Counted from the first letter of the stretch, positions 1 to 8,537 are shown. The stretch: DNA of 64,000 nucleotides from Brumicola pallidula DSM 14239 = ACAM 615 (GCF_000428905.1 NZ_AUAV01000017.1:1-64000); one strand, 5' to 3'. Notes: generated from the sequence alone by a model not told the origin. Numbers and translations are program-made.

Positions 1-441
1 CAACGCGCTAATAATAAAGCGCGTGTAAAAGCTATTCACGCAAAGATTAAAAATCGCAGAAAAGACACTCTGCATAAATACAGCCGCAATTTAGTGAATG
101 AAAATGCGGCAATATTCGTTGGTAACGTCAGTAGCAAAAAGCTTGTAAAAACGAAGATGGCAAAATCCGTTTTAGACGCAAGTTGGTCGGCACTTAAGGT
201 AATGTTGGAATATAAATGCGCTCACGCAAACATTATTTTCGAAGAAGTTAACGAATCGTACACCACCCAAACATGCTCGTGTTGCGGCTCACGCCTCAAC
301 AGCCCAAAGGGTAGAGCCGGTCTTGGAATAAGAGAATGGACATGTGAGTGCGGTGTCACTCATGATCGCGATATCAACGCGGCACGGAACATTCTTGCGG
401 TCGGACTAGATCGTCTTGCAGAAGAAAAGGTCGCAGCATAG
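1..441 (+). CDS. tnpB: TnpB (OrfB) RNA-guided nuclease, C-terminal 146 residues, partial at the window edge
   Basis: The frame is open from base 1, so this is the C-terminal part of a protein of roughly 370-400 residues. It carries the TnpB zinc-finger half motifs (TCSCCGSR, then WTCECG) followed by HDRDINAARNI, which holds the RuvC-III aspartate. The phrase YTTQTC before the zinc finger is typical of IS605 OrfB proteins. TnpB is an omega-RNA-guided DNA endonuclease that helps IS200/IS605 elements persist at their donor site. Whether the whole protein is intact cannot be judged because the N-terminal half is missing from the window. An internal ATG at 94 is not a likely start. Confidence 0.85.
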   Translation, partial: QRANNKARVKAIHAKIKNRRKDTLHKYSRNLVNENAAIFVGNVSSKKLVKTKMAKSVLDASWSALKVMLEYKCAHANIIFEEVNESYTTQTCSCCGSRLNSPKGRAGLGIREWTCECGVTHDRDINAARNILAVGLDRLAEEKVAA

Positions 442-508
442 CGCTGCCCTAGTCTTTGAGCTGTAATAGCTCTTAGAATCCCCTTGCTTTAGCTGGAGGA
501 GAAGTCAA
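1..508 (+). mobile_element. 3' part of an IS200/IS605-family element (tnpB end plus right end)
   Basis: The window opens inside a tnpB reading frame and the element appears to end near 508. The sequence after the tnpB stop has the layout of IS605-type right ends: a short hairpin (458-462 pairing with 468-472), then a C-rich/G-rich imperfect stem around TTGCTTTAGCT at about 478-503, and a terminal GTCAA at 504-508. The left end and any tnpA lie outside the window. The C-rich stem has one mismatch compared with the fully paired form I would expect, which may mean slight decay. The exact cleavage point is inferred from the family pattern. Confidence 0.75.
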
Positions 509-524
509 GCTTTATAAAGTTGTT
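380..524 (+). ncRNA. Probable omega-RNA (reRNA) with guide from flanking DNA
   Basis: In IS200/IS605 elements the omega-RNA overlaps the tnpB 3' end, runs through the right end and takes its guide from the DNA just past that end. Here the hairpin at 458-472 and the imperfect stem at about 478-503 fit the scaffold, and GTCAA closes it at 508. The predicted guide then starts at 509 with GCTTTATAAAGTTGTT. The 5' limit given is approximate. The call is an inference from family architecture, since no transcript evidence can be seen in DNA. Confidence 0.5.
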
Positions 525-967
525 CTGCTTTGGCTGCACAAATTTAAACTTATCAAACACAATTTTTCAACTTGAGATACATGCTGGCGCGAAATACTCA
601 GAATTTTGAAGCGGAAGGAAGCGGAAGAAGACGACTTTGCTGTTGCTTTTTTATAACTTCATTGTATCGATTTCACAACTAAGTAAGTCAGAATATGCTA
701 AGCCATGTTCAGTGAAGTATTGCAGGCTGCTACTACTTCTAGGTAACCTAAAATAGACCACTTACTCCATATTTGGATTTGTCGTATCTTCATGCTGGGG
801 TATTAAGTGTATACATAAATTTCGACTTAATACCGTGTTGGCAATTAACCTTATATCGCAAATAAATAAACAGAATGTGGCTTCGGGTAAGGCAAAGTAG
901 GTATGACTATGAAGTCACTTTTATAATTTTTATTACATAATAAAAATGACTCAATAGGGAATACAAT
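509..967. other. Non-coding flank between the IS end and the next gene
   Basis: No credible reading frame is present. Two structures stand out. One is a perfect 10-bp inverted repeat (799-808 and 825-834) listed separately. The other is a perfect 9-bp A/T-rich inverted repeat (926-934 and 939-947, four-base loop) ending about 20 bases before the next start codon, where an operator or promoter element could lie. The remainder is AT-rich and featureless to me. Confidence 0.5.
799..834. repeat. Perfect 10-bp inverted repeat with 16-base loop
   Basis: GGTATTAAGT at 799-808 is matched exactly by ACTTAATACC at 825-834. There is no T-tract after either arm, so it does not look like an intrinsic terminator. 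It sits alone in the gene-free flank of the IS element. It might be a regulator-binding dyad or a remnant of another mobile-element end; nothing in the sequence decides this. Confidence 0.5.
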
Positions 968-1562
968 GTGTCTAATCAACAAGTTAACACTGAAAAAATC
1001 ATACCCAAAGAAAGTATAAAAACCAAGTTGAATCGCCCGTATCCTCTACTTAGGGACCAAGCAGATAAGGTATACACAAATGCCGCTAAGGAGCATTACT
1101 CTAGCGAAGACTTAGAACGACTCATCACCCAATTACAGGTTGGTAAAAGAGGCTTCTTTGAAGATAAGGATCATCAATTCACGGTTATTCTAAAGGGCGT
1201 CTTATGCCTCGCTGACATCAATACAAGTGTGGCGCAATTCGTATTTAATCAATATCCTTTTGTTGAATCTCATATAAAAAAATCATTCAGAAATTCGAAG
1301 GAATGGCACGCAGCTCAGCTAATTCGCAGGCAGTAATGCGCCGTATTGTTAAACATTACGCGTTCGGAGAGAGGATTAAATTAGATTACATCGGGGAGTC
1401 CACGATTGGTTTGCCAAAAGACATTCTCAAGACACAGAAGCAAAATGCGACTATGTTGATTCGCTTCATTACCTTTATCATGGTAATTCAGATAAGTACT
1501 TGAAAAACTTGCTGTCCATTACCAACTCAATTAAAAAGCAAAAGTTGTCCAAAGGTATTTGA
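968..1562 (+). pseudogene. Decayed unknown gene (about 198 codons) with two frameshifts
   Basis: A GTG start at 968 is preceded by AGGGA at 956-960, a good ribosome-binding site. The first frame runs 122 codons to TAA at 1334-1336. The next frame from about 1330 continues sensibly (AVMRRIVKHYAFGERIKLDYI), and from about 1392 a third frame takes over (RGVHDWFAKRH to LSKGI) until TGA at 1560-1562. Stitched together these give one plausible basic protein, so two single-base deletions (or equivalent) seem to have broken it. I do not recognise the family. An alternative is that the first 122 codons form a complete small protein and the rest is coincidence, but the composition of the later frames argues against that. 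Confidence 0.5.
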
Positions 1563-1683
1563 ATTACTGAACCTGTAATTTGAAAGGAGGGCATCTGTCT
1601 TATTCTTTCCAGAAAAAGCCTTTGCCGATAGACTTTATTAGTTCATCGCTACCCTAGGTTCAAAGCACAATTGCGAATGTCAA

Positions 1684-1998
1684 CTAGCTGTTATCAGCCC
1701 ACATTACATAAGACTTATCCTGAACTGCTGTTTGCAACATCTTAATTAAAGGCAAAGCACGGTGATGGAGACTGACAGGAGTCACTTCCTCATTGTCATC
1801 TGCCGGCAATTCTGGTTCGGTTACTTGTTTTGCTTCCTCCATTGCAGCCTCTAGAACTGCTAACGCAGCAGGAACATCTTCTGCGGTTAACGCACTGGGA
1901 ATGGTACCTCTGTGCCCCATCAGTTTAATTAGATGAACCGCTATATCCCCAAACATTATTATATCTGCAGATGACCGACTGGAAAAGGTTACTAGCAT
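1684..1998 (-). CDS. DUF1840 domain-containing protein
   Basis: This 104-residue protein matches the DUF1840 pattern: an N-terminal stretch with MFGDIAVHLIKLMGHRGTIP, an EDVPAAL segment at about residues 40-45, an acidic linker at 58-70 and a C-terminal helix ending near LPLIKMLQTA. It has no signal peptide or membrane segment, so it is probably cytoplasmic. The function of the family is unknown. It is monocistronic here, lying between the decayed gene and the alcohol dehydrogenase on the opposite strand. Its 5' region contains a small perfect hairpin (CCTCAG at 2045-2050, CTGAGG at 2061-2066). Confidence 0.85.
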   Translation of the reverse strand: MLVTFSSRSSADIIMFGDIAVHLIKLMGHRGTIPSALTAEDVPAALAVLEAAMEEAKQVTEPELPADDNEEVTPVSLHHRALPLIKMLQTAVQDKSYVMWADNS

Positions 1999-2400
1999 GT
2001 TTATATCCTCATTGTTTATGGTTGTATTTAGTAAAGCGAATTAACCTCAGCATATGCTAACTGAGGCTTGGCTAAATTTTTCTCGACCCAAGTATACTTG
2101 TGGATGCATTTTAAAGAAGAGTGGATTGAATTTGTTATCTACTATCGTTTTCTAAAAAGGGTAGCATACCGTAAATAAACATTTCAATATAGACGCCGCC
2201 ATTTAGGTACAAATTCGGCCCACGTGTTCCTTAATAGATGAGCTTAACTCGATGCTAGCTAAGTAATTATTTTAAATTCAGGTGTCAAAGCGCAAACATT
2301 ATTTGGGCTTTTTGCGAATATTATAGCTTGTCAGTTTACATTTAGAACTCATGTACCATACTGTAGGTGATATAGTTTTTTAGGAGAAAATGGAGTTATT
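1999..2400. other. Divergent intergenic region between the DUF1840 and alcohol dehydrogenase genes
   Basis: About 400 bases without a gene, expected to hold divergent promoters for both neighbours. The only clear structure is the CCTCAG/CTGAGG hairpin at 2045-2066 in the leader of the DUF1840 gene. A purine-rich AGGAGAAAATGGAG just before 2401 provides the ribosome-binding site of the dehydrogenase. I see no confident promoter boxes. Confidence 0.4.
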
Positions 2401-3447
2401 ATGAAGACAACAGGATATGCAGCAAAAAGCGAAGGATCTGAACTCACAGAGTTTTCCTTTGAGCGCCGCAGTTTACGAGATAATGATGTAGAAATTGAAA
2501 TTCTATACTGTGGTGTTTGTCATACAGATCTACATGTCGTGCGAAACGATTGGGGTGGCAGTAATTACCCATTAGTACCGGGACACGAAATTGTAGGTAA
2601 AGTAATGTCGGTAGGTGGCGGTGTCACAAAATATAAGCAGGGCGATACGGTCGCTGTTGGTTGCATGGTCGATTCATGTAAAAGCTGTGACCAATGTGAT
2701 AACCACGAAGAACAACTTTGCCGCGAGGGCATGGTTGGAACCTACGCAGGTAAAGATAGAATAAGTGGCGAGATGACTCAAGGTGGTTATTCAAAACATG
2801 TTGTTGTACGCGAAGAGTTTGTGCTCTCCGTTCCTCAGAGCCTAGAGCTTTCGCGCGTTGCACCACTATTATGTGCAGGTATTACTACGTATTCTCCGCT
2901 ACACAAATGGGGCGTCAAAGAAGGCAGCCGTGTTGCAGTCCTTGGCTTAGGTGGACTTGGTCACATGGCGGTTAAAAATGCGGTCGCTATGGGAGCAACC
3001 GTGACCGTAATTGGTCGTAGTGAGTCTAAAAAAGAGGATGCTATTAACTTAGGCGCGCAACATTACGTAGTGTCAACAAATGATGATGAAATGAAAGATT
3101 CGAAGTCTGCATTTGATTTAATCATTGATACGATACCTGTAAAACATGATTTGTCAATTTACACACCTCTGCTTGATATAGACGGTACGCTTGTTATTGT
3201 TGGTCAAATAGGTCCTGTTGACGAAGTCAACACAGTGCCATTGTTAATGGGTCGACGCCGTATTACGGGCTCATTAATTGGTGGTATTAAAGAAACGCAG
3301 CAAATGCTTGAGTTTTGTGGTGAAAACAACGTATTACCAGAATGTGAAATGATCAATATTGACGAAATCAATACAGCGTATGAGCGAATGGAACGCTCTG
3401 ATGTTCGCTATCGTTTTGTTATTGATATGGCGTCGTTAAACGCATAA
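2401..3447 (+). CDS. Zinc-dependent NAD(P) alcohol dehydrogenase (YahK / cinnamyl-alcohol dehydrogenase type)
   Basis: A 348-residue medium-chain dehydrogenase, probably an NADPH-linked aldehyde reductase. The catalytic zinc ligands are visible as CGVCHTD (Cys40) and GHE (His62). A structural-zinc cluster of four cysteines follows (CKSCDQC and LC, about residues 97-110). The Rossmann nucleotide-binding signature GLGGLGHMAVK lies near residue 184. Length and order fit the YahK/Adh family, which interconverts aldehydes and alcohols in the cytoplasm. The start is supported by a strong purine-rich ribosome-binding site. It stands alone, with no partner gene that would fix the substrate. Confidence 0.9.
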   Translation: MKTTGYAAKSEGSELTEFSFERRSLRDNDVEIEILYCGVCHTDLHVVRNDWGGSNYPLVPGHEIVGKVMSVGGGVTKYKQGDTVAVGCMVDSCKSCDQCDNHEEQLCREGMVGTYAGKDRISGEMTQGGYSKHVVVREEFVLSVPQSLELSRVAPLLCAGITTYSPLHKWGVKEGSRVAVLGLGGLGHMAVKNAVAMGATVTVIGRSESKKEDAINLGAQHYVVSTNDDEMKDSKSAFDLIIDTIPVKHDLSIYTPLLDIDGTLVIVGQIGPVDEVNTVPLLMGRRRITGSLIGGIKETQQMLEFCGENNVLPECEMINIDEINTAYERMERSDVRYRFVIDMASLNA

Positions 3448-3512
3448 TATTTCAATGAGCAATTGATCGCTAAAGCCAGCACTGCTTAGTAGTGTTGGCT
3501 ATTCAACAGCCC

Positions 3513-4002
3513 CTAATCAGAAATCGCCTGAGGATGCCTGTCGGCTTGATACCGCGCCACGGCATCAAGCGTATATTGCGGCGTAAGTGATCCGCTTTTG
3601 CTAATCACCAATGCCTTAGGGGTGCCCTGGGCCATTAGTTTATCGCCTTTATAAAAGTGATGACTGCAGTAAAAATATTTTTCATCAAAGTCCGTGATCT
3701 CCATGTGAATGTCTATTTTTGCAAACACTTTAATAGGGCGCATTTAGGTCATGGTATGTTCGGCAATAATCGGCGACCATTTATGTTTGAGCATTAAGCC
3801 GGCAATGCCAGAGCGCACAAAAAAGTCTACTCGAGTCAAATCACATAAGGTTAAATAACGACCGTTATTCACGTGCATGTTTACATCTAGGTCGTTGGGC
3901 ATGATGCGGATGCTAATGCTGTTTTTTTAGTAGCGCCGGGGTAATAATGTCGCGCCGCAATGCATTTAGAACCACAAGTATTAATCTAAAATAAAGATTC
4001 AT
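3513..4002 (-). pseudogene. Thioesterase-family (hot-dog fold, THEM6-like) pseudogene
   Basis: Read from ATG at 4002, the frame stops after 29 codons at a site following a run of seven T on the + strand (3922-3928). In the next frame the protein resumes as SISIRIMPNDLDVNMHVNNGRYL, the typical opening of hot-dog acyl-CoA thioesterases, and continues to AEHTMT, where a TAA sits directly before MRPIKVFAKI. The last 76 codons carry the family's C-terminal strands (FYCSHHFY, MAQGTPKALV). So one homopolymer frameshift and one nonsense codon interrupt an otherwise complete gene of about 160 codons. A sequencing error could explain the frameshift, but not easily both lesions. Confidence 0.7.
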
Positions 4003-4082
4003 TTTTTTCCTATTATTTATTCGTGTTTTATATTCATAAGGCTTTGCGCGCTGAATAAGAGCTCATTTTACATAGCGGTTAC

Positions 4083-4370
4083 TTGATTAAGCGTTGCTCA
4101 TTATCGATGTATTCATGGTGCCTCCTGGGTGTCCAGCAAACCGCGACTGCGGAGCATGCCCAAGCAGATGTAAAGGCCTTATTTTTTGCCAATGTTGATT
4201 GGATTAGCCAGCAGCCGCAGTGGGCCCAATACGTGTTTCATCACCGCCCCAGTAGCAAAGGTCCTGGTCAATCCAAACTTAATGGTAAGGATGATAGCAG
4301 ACGTGAAGTCCCACTCATTGATTATCGCGATTCTTTTGCTGAGGCCGCTTGGTTAAGCATTAAAAAGTAA
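4083..4370 (+). CDS. Small hypothetical protein of doubtful status
   Basis: An open frame of 95 codons from ATG at 4083 (another ATG lies at 4107), richer in GC than its surroundings and ending in DSFAEAAWLSIKK. I recognise no family, signal peptide or membrane segment. It lies between a broken thioesterase gene and a GNAT gene in a decaying region, so it may be a gene remnant. No convincing ribosome-binding site precedes either ATG. Coding status is uncertain. Confidence 0.3.
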   Translation: MIKRCSLSMYSWCLLGVQQTATAEHAQADVKALFFANVDWISQQPQWAQYVFHHRPSSKGPGQSKLNGKDDSRREVPLIDYRDSFAEAAWLSIKK

Positions 4371-4510
4371 GTTGTCTGTTCGTTTATCACTGCTAATATT
4401 AAAGGGCCTAATAAAACACAGTTAAACTACATGAAATTTTTGAGGAATGGGGAAACATATCTAAATATCGTATTTTTCTGCACCCTCGTTATACTTAAAA
4501 AGGAACGCGG

Positions 4511-5104
4511 ATGAACACTGATGATATTAATTACTACTTAGGGTTACCTGAAAGATATAGAGACTGCGCTGTTGATTTATACGACGAAGCTTTTGGACAA
4601 AAATTTGCTGTAGCAATACCCTCGAGAGAAAAAAGAATCATTTTCTTAAGGAAATGTTTTACGCTCGACTATGTGATCGGTGCTATTTATGACGATAAGT
4701 TAATCGGCATAGCAGGCTTTCAAACCCCAGAGGGTTCTTTAACAGGCGGTATAACGTATCGCGAATTACTTTCTCAATTAGGATTCATCAAGGGAAATTG
4801 GGCTGCGATCATTTTTGCCCTTTACGAAAGAAAGGCTGTTTTTAAAGAATTAATTATGGATGGTATAGCCGTTCACTCTGATGCAAGAGGAAAAGGCGTA
4901 GGGAGTTACCCTCTAAAGGAAGTGGCAAAATATGCCAAAGACCATCAATTTAATACCGTCCGTTTGGACGTTATTGATATAAATACCAAAGCTAAAATAC
5001 TATATGAACGAATGGGATTTAAGTCTGTTAAAACAGAATCCTACCCATATTTAAAATGGTTACTTGGCTTTAGTAGTTCAACCACAATGGAATTAACCGT
5101 GTAA
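4511..5104 (+). CDS. GNAT-family N-acetyltransferase
   Basis: A 197-residue cytoplasmic protein whose second half shows the GNAT core: a beta-4 strand MDGIAVHSDARG leading into the acetyl-CoA pyrophosphate loop RGKGVG (about residues 124-130), then a helix, the strand VRLDVID and the closing ILYERMGF motif. It should transfer an acetyl group from acetyl-CoA to an amine, but the acceptor cannot be told from sequence. The N-terminal 70 residues are less conserved and probably shape the acceptor site. AAGGA seven bases before the ATG supports the start. It is monocistronic. Confidence 0.85.
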   Translation: MNTDDINYYLGLPERYRDCAVDLYDEAFGQKFAVAIPSREKRIIFLRKCFTLDYVIGAIYDDKLIGIAGFQTPEGSLTGGITYRELLSQLGFIKGNWAAIIFALYERKAVFKELIMDGIAVHSDARGKGVGSYPLKEVAKYAKDHQFNTVRLDVIDINTKAKILYERMGFKSVKTESYPYLKWLLGFSSSTTMELTV

Positions 5105-5361
5105 TTTCAAGCTAACAATAGAGTCAACAAGGACTAAAAACAGCGAGCAGTTCGCTGTGAGCCATTTTAGCCAGCAATTATTTGCCTCTTATAGAACAGT
5201 GGGATGGTAACCTCTGTGTCAGAGTGATGTAATAGACTTTGATTTTACAACATAACTACTTATAGGACTCCCAAAAAGGGGCCTACATTTATTAAGCTGT
5301 AAGCGAGTAATTCTTCAGTTATACTTTGCGTAGACAAATCAAAAGACCTCTGGTAGACAGT

Positions 5362-6768
5362 ATGAATTCGAATGCGATAGGCTTCATTAAAGATGGTTGC
5401 CACATACAAACAAATATAAACATATCCCGTGTGAATTTAACTTTGTTTGCACTAATTATCCTTAGCCTTTGCGTTTCTTGCTTGGTTCAGGCTGCAAATT
5501 CAGATTCAGATTTCCAATATGCTCCTGTCTCATTTCAAGACGAAAACACGACCTTCGTGCCGGTCGACATTAGCCAACAGAACGTTTTTTGGTCGGTTTC
5601 TGACGATCTTTCCTCGGTTCAGGCGCGATCTGAAACAATTTTTTCTATTCAAGAAAGGGGCTCTCCGTTTCTCCTCTTAAATCCTAGCACAACAGGCGCT
5701 TTGGTTTCCAATAGTGGTAAAGAGCCCTTTGAAATTAAAAAAATGACCGCTTCGCCTTTTTCGAAAAGTAATTTTTACTATATTGATAAAGTGCTTGAAC
5801 CGGGAACTTACGTCGTGCAGTTTCAATATAGTTTTATTCCAGATTTGAAGATGTCTTCTTTTTTGCCAATACAATATAACGCACATGCTTTTGGTGAAGC
5901 TGGCATACCAAGCAATTACGTCTACGATCATTTCAAACTTACCCTTGATATTACGATAAACAGTCAAACTTCAAATAAGTATCAGCTGATAACGAATGGC
6001 TCGGTGACAACGGGCGATAAGCCCAATACATTCCATGCACAATATCCCTCTCACTTTACCAGCATGAGCTTTTTTATCGATATTGTTGAAATAAGTAAAG
6101 TGATTGAAAGTAAGTTTGAAGAAACATCCATTGGCAGTAACAAGGTTGACGTTCTGATATATGGCACTTGGAGTGAAGTTGCGGTACAGGCATATAAGGA
6201 GCTAATTGATTGGGAATTCAATGAAATAGAAAAGGTTTTCGGCCCGTATCCGTATTCCTATATTATTTTAAAAACGTTTGGGGCAGAATCGCCTACCAAC
6301 CTTGCAGGTGCCTTCGCGGGAGCAATGCTAATGCCGATTGACTATACTATGGAAATTTTTCATGAGCTAGGCCACAGTTGGTATATGCAAAATATATCGC
6401 CGGCGCAAGGCGATGACATGTGGCTTTACGAAGGGATAGGGATGTGGGCACCCAGCTATCTGCCCGCAGGAAAAGAGAACCGAGAGCCACAATTTAATCA
6501 ATATATTGACCTCTCTGCAAACCCGTACTCCCTGTCTTCGACGAAATACATGCATGACGTTGGTCCGGCGATCCTGTCTGAAATTCATAGTCAGCTTCAA
6601 TGCAAAGGTGGGTTGCTAAAATATCTCAAAAAAATCTACGAATTTAAAATGAGAGATGGGGGTATACATAATCGCACGCTTTCTACAAAAGAATTTAAGT
6701 TGCTGTTGGAGGAGCTTTCCGGAGAAAATCTAGATGAAATTTTTAGTTACTACTTCAAGAATTTTTGA
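5362..6768 (+). CDS. Secreted M1-like (gluzincin) metallopeptidase
   Basis: About 468 residues with an N-terminal hydrophobic segment (LTLFALIILSLCVSCLVQA) that looks like a signal peptide, so the enzyme should act outside the cytoplasm. The catalytic signature is HELGHSW with a Glu 19 residues after the second His (WLYEG), the exact HExxH-x18-E spacing of family M1 aminopeptidases. The GAMEN-type exopeptidase motif is not obvious; LAGAFAGAM occupies roughly that place. At under 500 residues it lacks the long C-terminal domain of PepN. The start is uncertain: ATG at 5362 is used, TTG at 5326 and GTG at 5431 are alternatives and none has a strong ribosome-binding site. Confidence 0.75.
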   Translation: MNSNAIGFIKDGCHIQTNINISRVNLTLFALIILSLCVSCLVQAANSDSDFQYAPVSFQDENTTFVPVDISQQNVFWSVSDDLSSVQARSETIFSIQERGSPFLLLNPSTTGALVSNSGKEPFEIKKMTASPFSKSNFYYIDKVLEPGTYVVQFQYSFIPDLKMSSFLPIQYNAHAFGEAGIPSNYVYDHFKLTLDITINSQTSNKYQLITNGSVTTGDKPNTFHAQYPSHFTSMSFFIDIVEISKVIESKFEETSIGSNKVDVLIYGTWSEVAVQAYKELIDWEFNEIEKVFGPYPYSYIILKTFGAESPTNLAGAFAGAMLMPIDYTMEIFHELGHSWYMQNISPAQGDDMWLYEGIGMWAPSYLPAGKENREPQFNQYIDLSANPYSLSSTKYMHDVGPAILSEIHSQLQCKGGLLKYLKKIYEFKMRDGGIHNRTLSTKEFKLLLEELSGENLDEIFSYYFKNF

Positions 6769-7076
6769 GGAAATACCGCACGTTCTCGCATCGTTAAAAG
6801 TACTGCTATCTGGTGCAAAAACGTATTCATTGAGGCTTGTGGGATAAAATAGAACAAACCAGTACCCCTTCTTTTTTAGTAAAAGTGATGCTTAAACACA
6901 GAATCATAAGCCAAATACATCAGATGAGGTGGCGTGTTGTGTGAGGTCGTAGATGAAGAGTCGGTTCGACTACATAAAACCAGAGCAGTTAGGGTCTCGT
7001 TTTATACTATTCGTTACATTGACCTGCAAGGCTCATGAGATCCGACAAAGCCTTGCTTTTAGTCAACTATACCTAC
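6769..7076. other. Intergenic region between convergent peptidase and symporter genes
   Basis: About 310 bases with no credible coding frame. The one clear structure is the hairpin at 7026-7056 followed by four T, listed as a possible terminator. Confidence 0.4.
7026..7060 (+). terminator. Possible intrinsic terminator
   Basis: GCAAGGCT at 7026-7033 pairs perfectly with AGCCTTGC at 7049-7056, and TTTT follows. It would terminate rightward transcription from the M1-like peptidase gene, although it lies some 260 bases past that stop. The T-tract is short, so strength is doubtful. Confidence 0.4.
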
Positions 7077-8402
7077 TTATTCTATGACGCTCTTTTTGTG
7101 TGCAAGTGTTCTGTCGTTATACATATCTTCATCTAACTCGCCTTCTGTCTTCGCAACGATAGTCGCAATAGTGCTGTCACCCGTTACGTTTACGACGGTG
7201 CGAGTCATATCAAGTAAACGGTCTATACCGATAATTAATGCGATACCCTCCACAGGTAAATTAACCTGTTGCAGTACCAATGCGAGTAATATCAATCCAA
7301 CACCGGGTACGCCAGCGGTGCCAACCGATGCTAGGGTCGCTGTCATTACAACCATCAGCAAATCGACGGTTGATAAATCAACGTTATAAACTTGAGCAAT
7401 AAACACGGTAGCTATACCTTGCATAATAGCCGTACCGTCCATGTTAATAGTCGCACCCAGTGGCAGAGTAAAAGAAGCTACTGAGCGACTGACGCCGAGT
7501 TTTTGTCTGGCTGTCGCCATTGTTAACGGCAGTGTCGCGCTGCTGCTTGCAGAACTAAATGCAAACATAGCGACTTCTCTCATTTTAAATAACAGGTTTG
7601 CAGGATTTAGGCCTGTAGTTATTTTTAGTAATAAAGGATAAACAATCACTGCGTGCAATATTAAGATGAAAAGAACATTTATAAAGTAGTTAAAAATAGC
7701 AAAAATTGCGCCTGAGTCTACTGTTGCCGATAATTTTGCCAACAAACAGAAAACCCCATAGGGCGCGAAATTCATTACAATGGTCACTATCTTCATAATG
7801 ACTTCGTTGAGGTCGTTAAAGGAAGCTGCCATGCGCTTGCCTGCTTCTCCAGCGTATGTCAATGAAATACCAAATAAAATAGCGAACACAATAATCGGTA
7901 TCATTTGTCCTTCTGCCATGGCGCTTATTGGATTACTTGGCACCATGTCAATGATGACTTGAACAAAGCCTGGTGACTCTGTTGCTACAAACTCGCTGGT
8001 TTCAGTGGGGGGGTTAAATCCTTCACCTGGTTTGAAAATTAATGCAGAGGTCATAGCAACAATAACGGCGACAAATGTCGTGAACATATACAGTGCAATT
8101 GACTTTCCACCCAAGCGTCCCAACTTTGAAGGGTCGCTCAAACTACTTGTTCCACATATTAATGATACGAAAACTAAGGGCACCACGAGCATTTTCAACG
8201 CGTTGACAAAAATCTTGCCCCCCGCATGAAATATACCATCTACGAAAAATCCATACGTAGAAAACGTCATTGAGAATATATTGAAATCAAGATCTCCTAT
8301 AAGATAGTTTGCAACTTGCAGGAGAACACCTATCAGGATTCCGGCGCACATGCCGATAAAGATCCGAGTGGTTAAACTTAGTTTTGTGTTGTCGGTGGAC
8401 AT
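7077..8402 (-). CDS. Dicarboxylate/amino acid:cation symporter (DAACS family)
   Basis: A 441-residue inner-membrane transporter with the glutamate-transporter-homologue fold. Recognisable elements are the serine-rich hairpin-1 motif SSASSSATLPLTM, the NMDGT sodium-site motif in TM7, the hairpin-2 segment TAGVPGVGLI and the TM8 substrate motif DRLLDMTRTVVNVTGD. These are shared by Na+ or H+-coupled carriers of glutamate, aspartate or C4-dicarboxylates. The Asp and Arg in TM8 favour an acidic amino acid or dicarboxylate, but the exact substrate is not certain. The gene is monocistronic and is divergent from the Ig-repeat lipoprotein gene. Confidence 0.9.
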   Translation of the reverse strand: MSTDNTKLSLTTRIFIGMCAGILIGVLLQVANYLIGDLDFNIFSMTFSTYGFFVDGIFHAGGKIFVNALKMLVVPLVFVSLICGTSSLSDPSKLGRLGGKSIALYMFTTFVAVIVAMTSALIFKPGEGFNPPTETSEFVATESPGFVQVIIDMVPSNPISAMAEGQMIPIIVFAILFGISLTYAGEAGKRMAASFNDLNEVIMKIVTIVMNFAPYGVFCLLAKLSATVDSGAIFAIFNYFINVLFILILHAVIVYPLLLKITTGLNPANLLFKMREVAMFAFSSASSSATLPLTMATARQKLGVSRSVASFTLPLGATINMDGTAIMQGIATVFIAQVYNVDLSTVDLLMVVMTATLASVGTAGVPGVGLILLALVLQQVNLPVEGIALIIGIDRLLDMTRTVVNVTGDSTIATIVAKTEGELDEDMYNDRTLAHKKSVIE

Positions 8403-8537
8403 TTATAGACCTTTTTATTTTCGTTATATGTCTGTATACCCAAAGACTACCAATTCTTGAGTCAAAGCTAAACATATTTTGTTTTGGTGACCTGTTAATT
8501 GGCTAATTTACTAGCGAGAACTCAGTAGGGTATTTAA

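Noticed and set aside
1303-1503. Separate 66-residue gene
   Set aside because: It overlaps the preceding frame and its sequence continues the same protein, so it is better read as the middle part of a frameshifted gene.
5140-5158. Hairpin ACAGCGA/TCGCTGT after the GNAT gene as a terminator
   Set aside because: The T-tract is only on the minus strand, where no gene ends; on the + strand there is no T run, so I did not annotate it.
6955-6985. tRNA-like AGTCGGTTCGACT
   Set aside because: It resembles a T-arm by chance; no acceptor stem, anticodon arm or CCA can be built around it.
7084-8229. Several + strand open frames
   Set aside because: They are shadows of the symporter gene on the opposite strand, which has complete family motifs.
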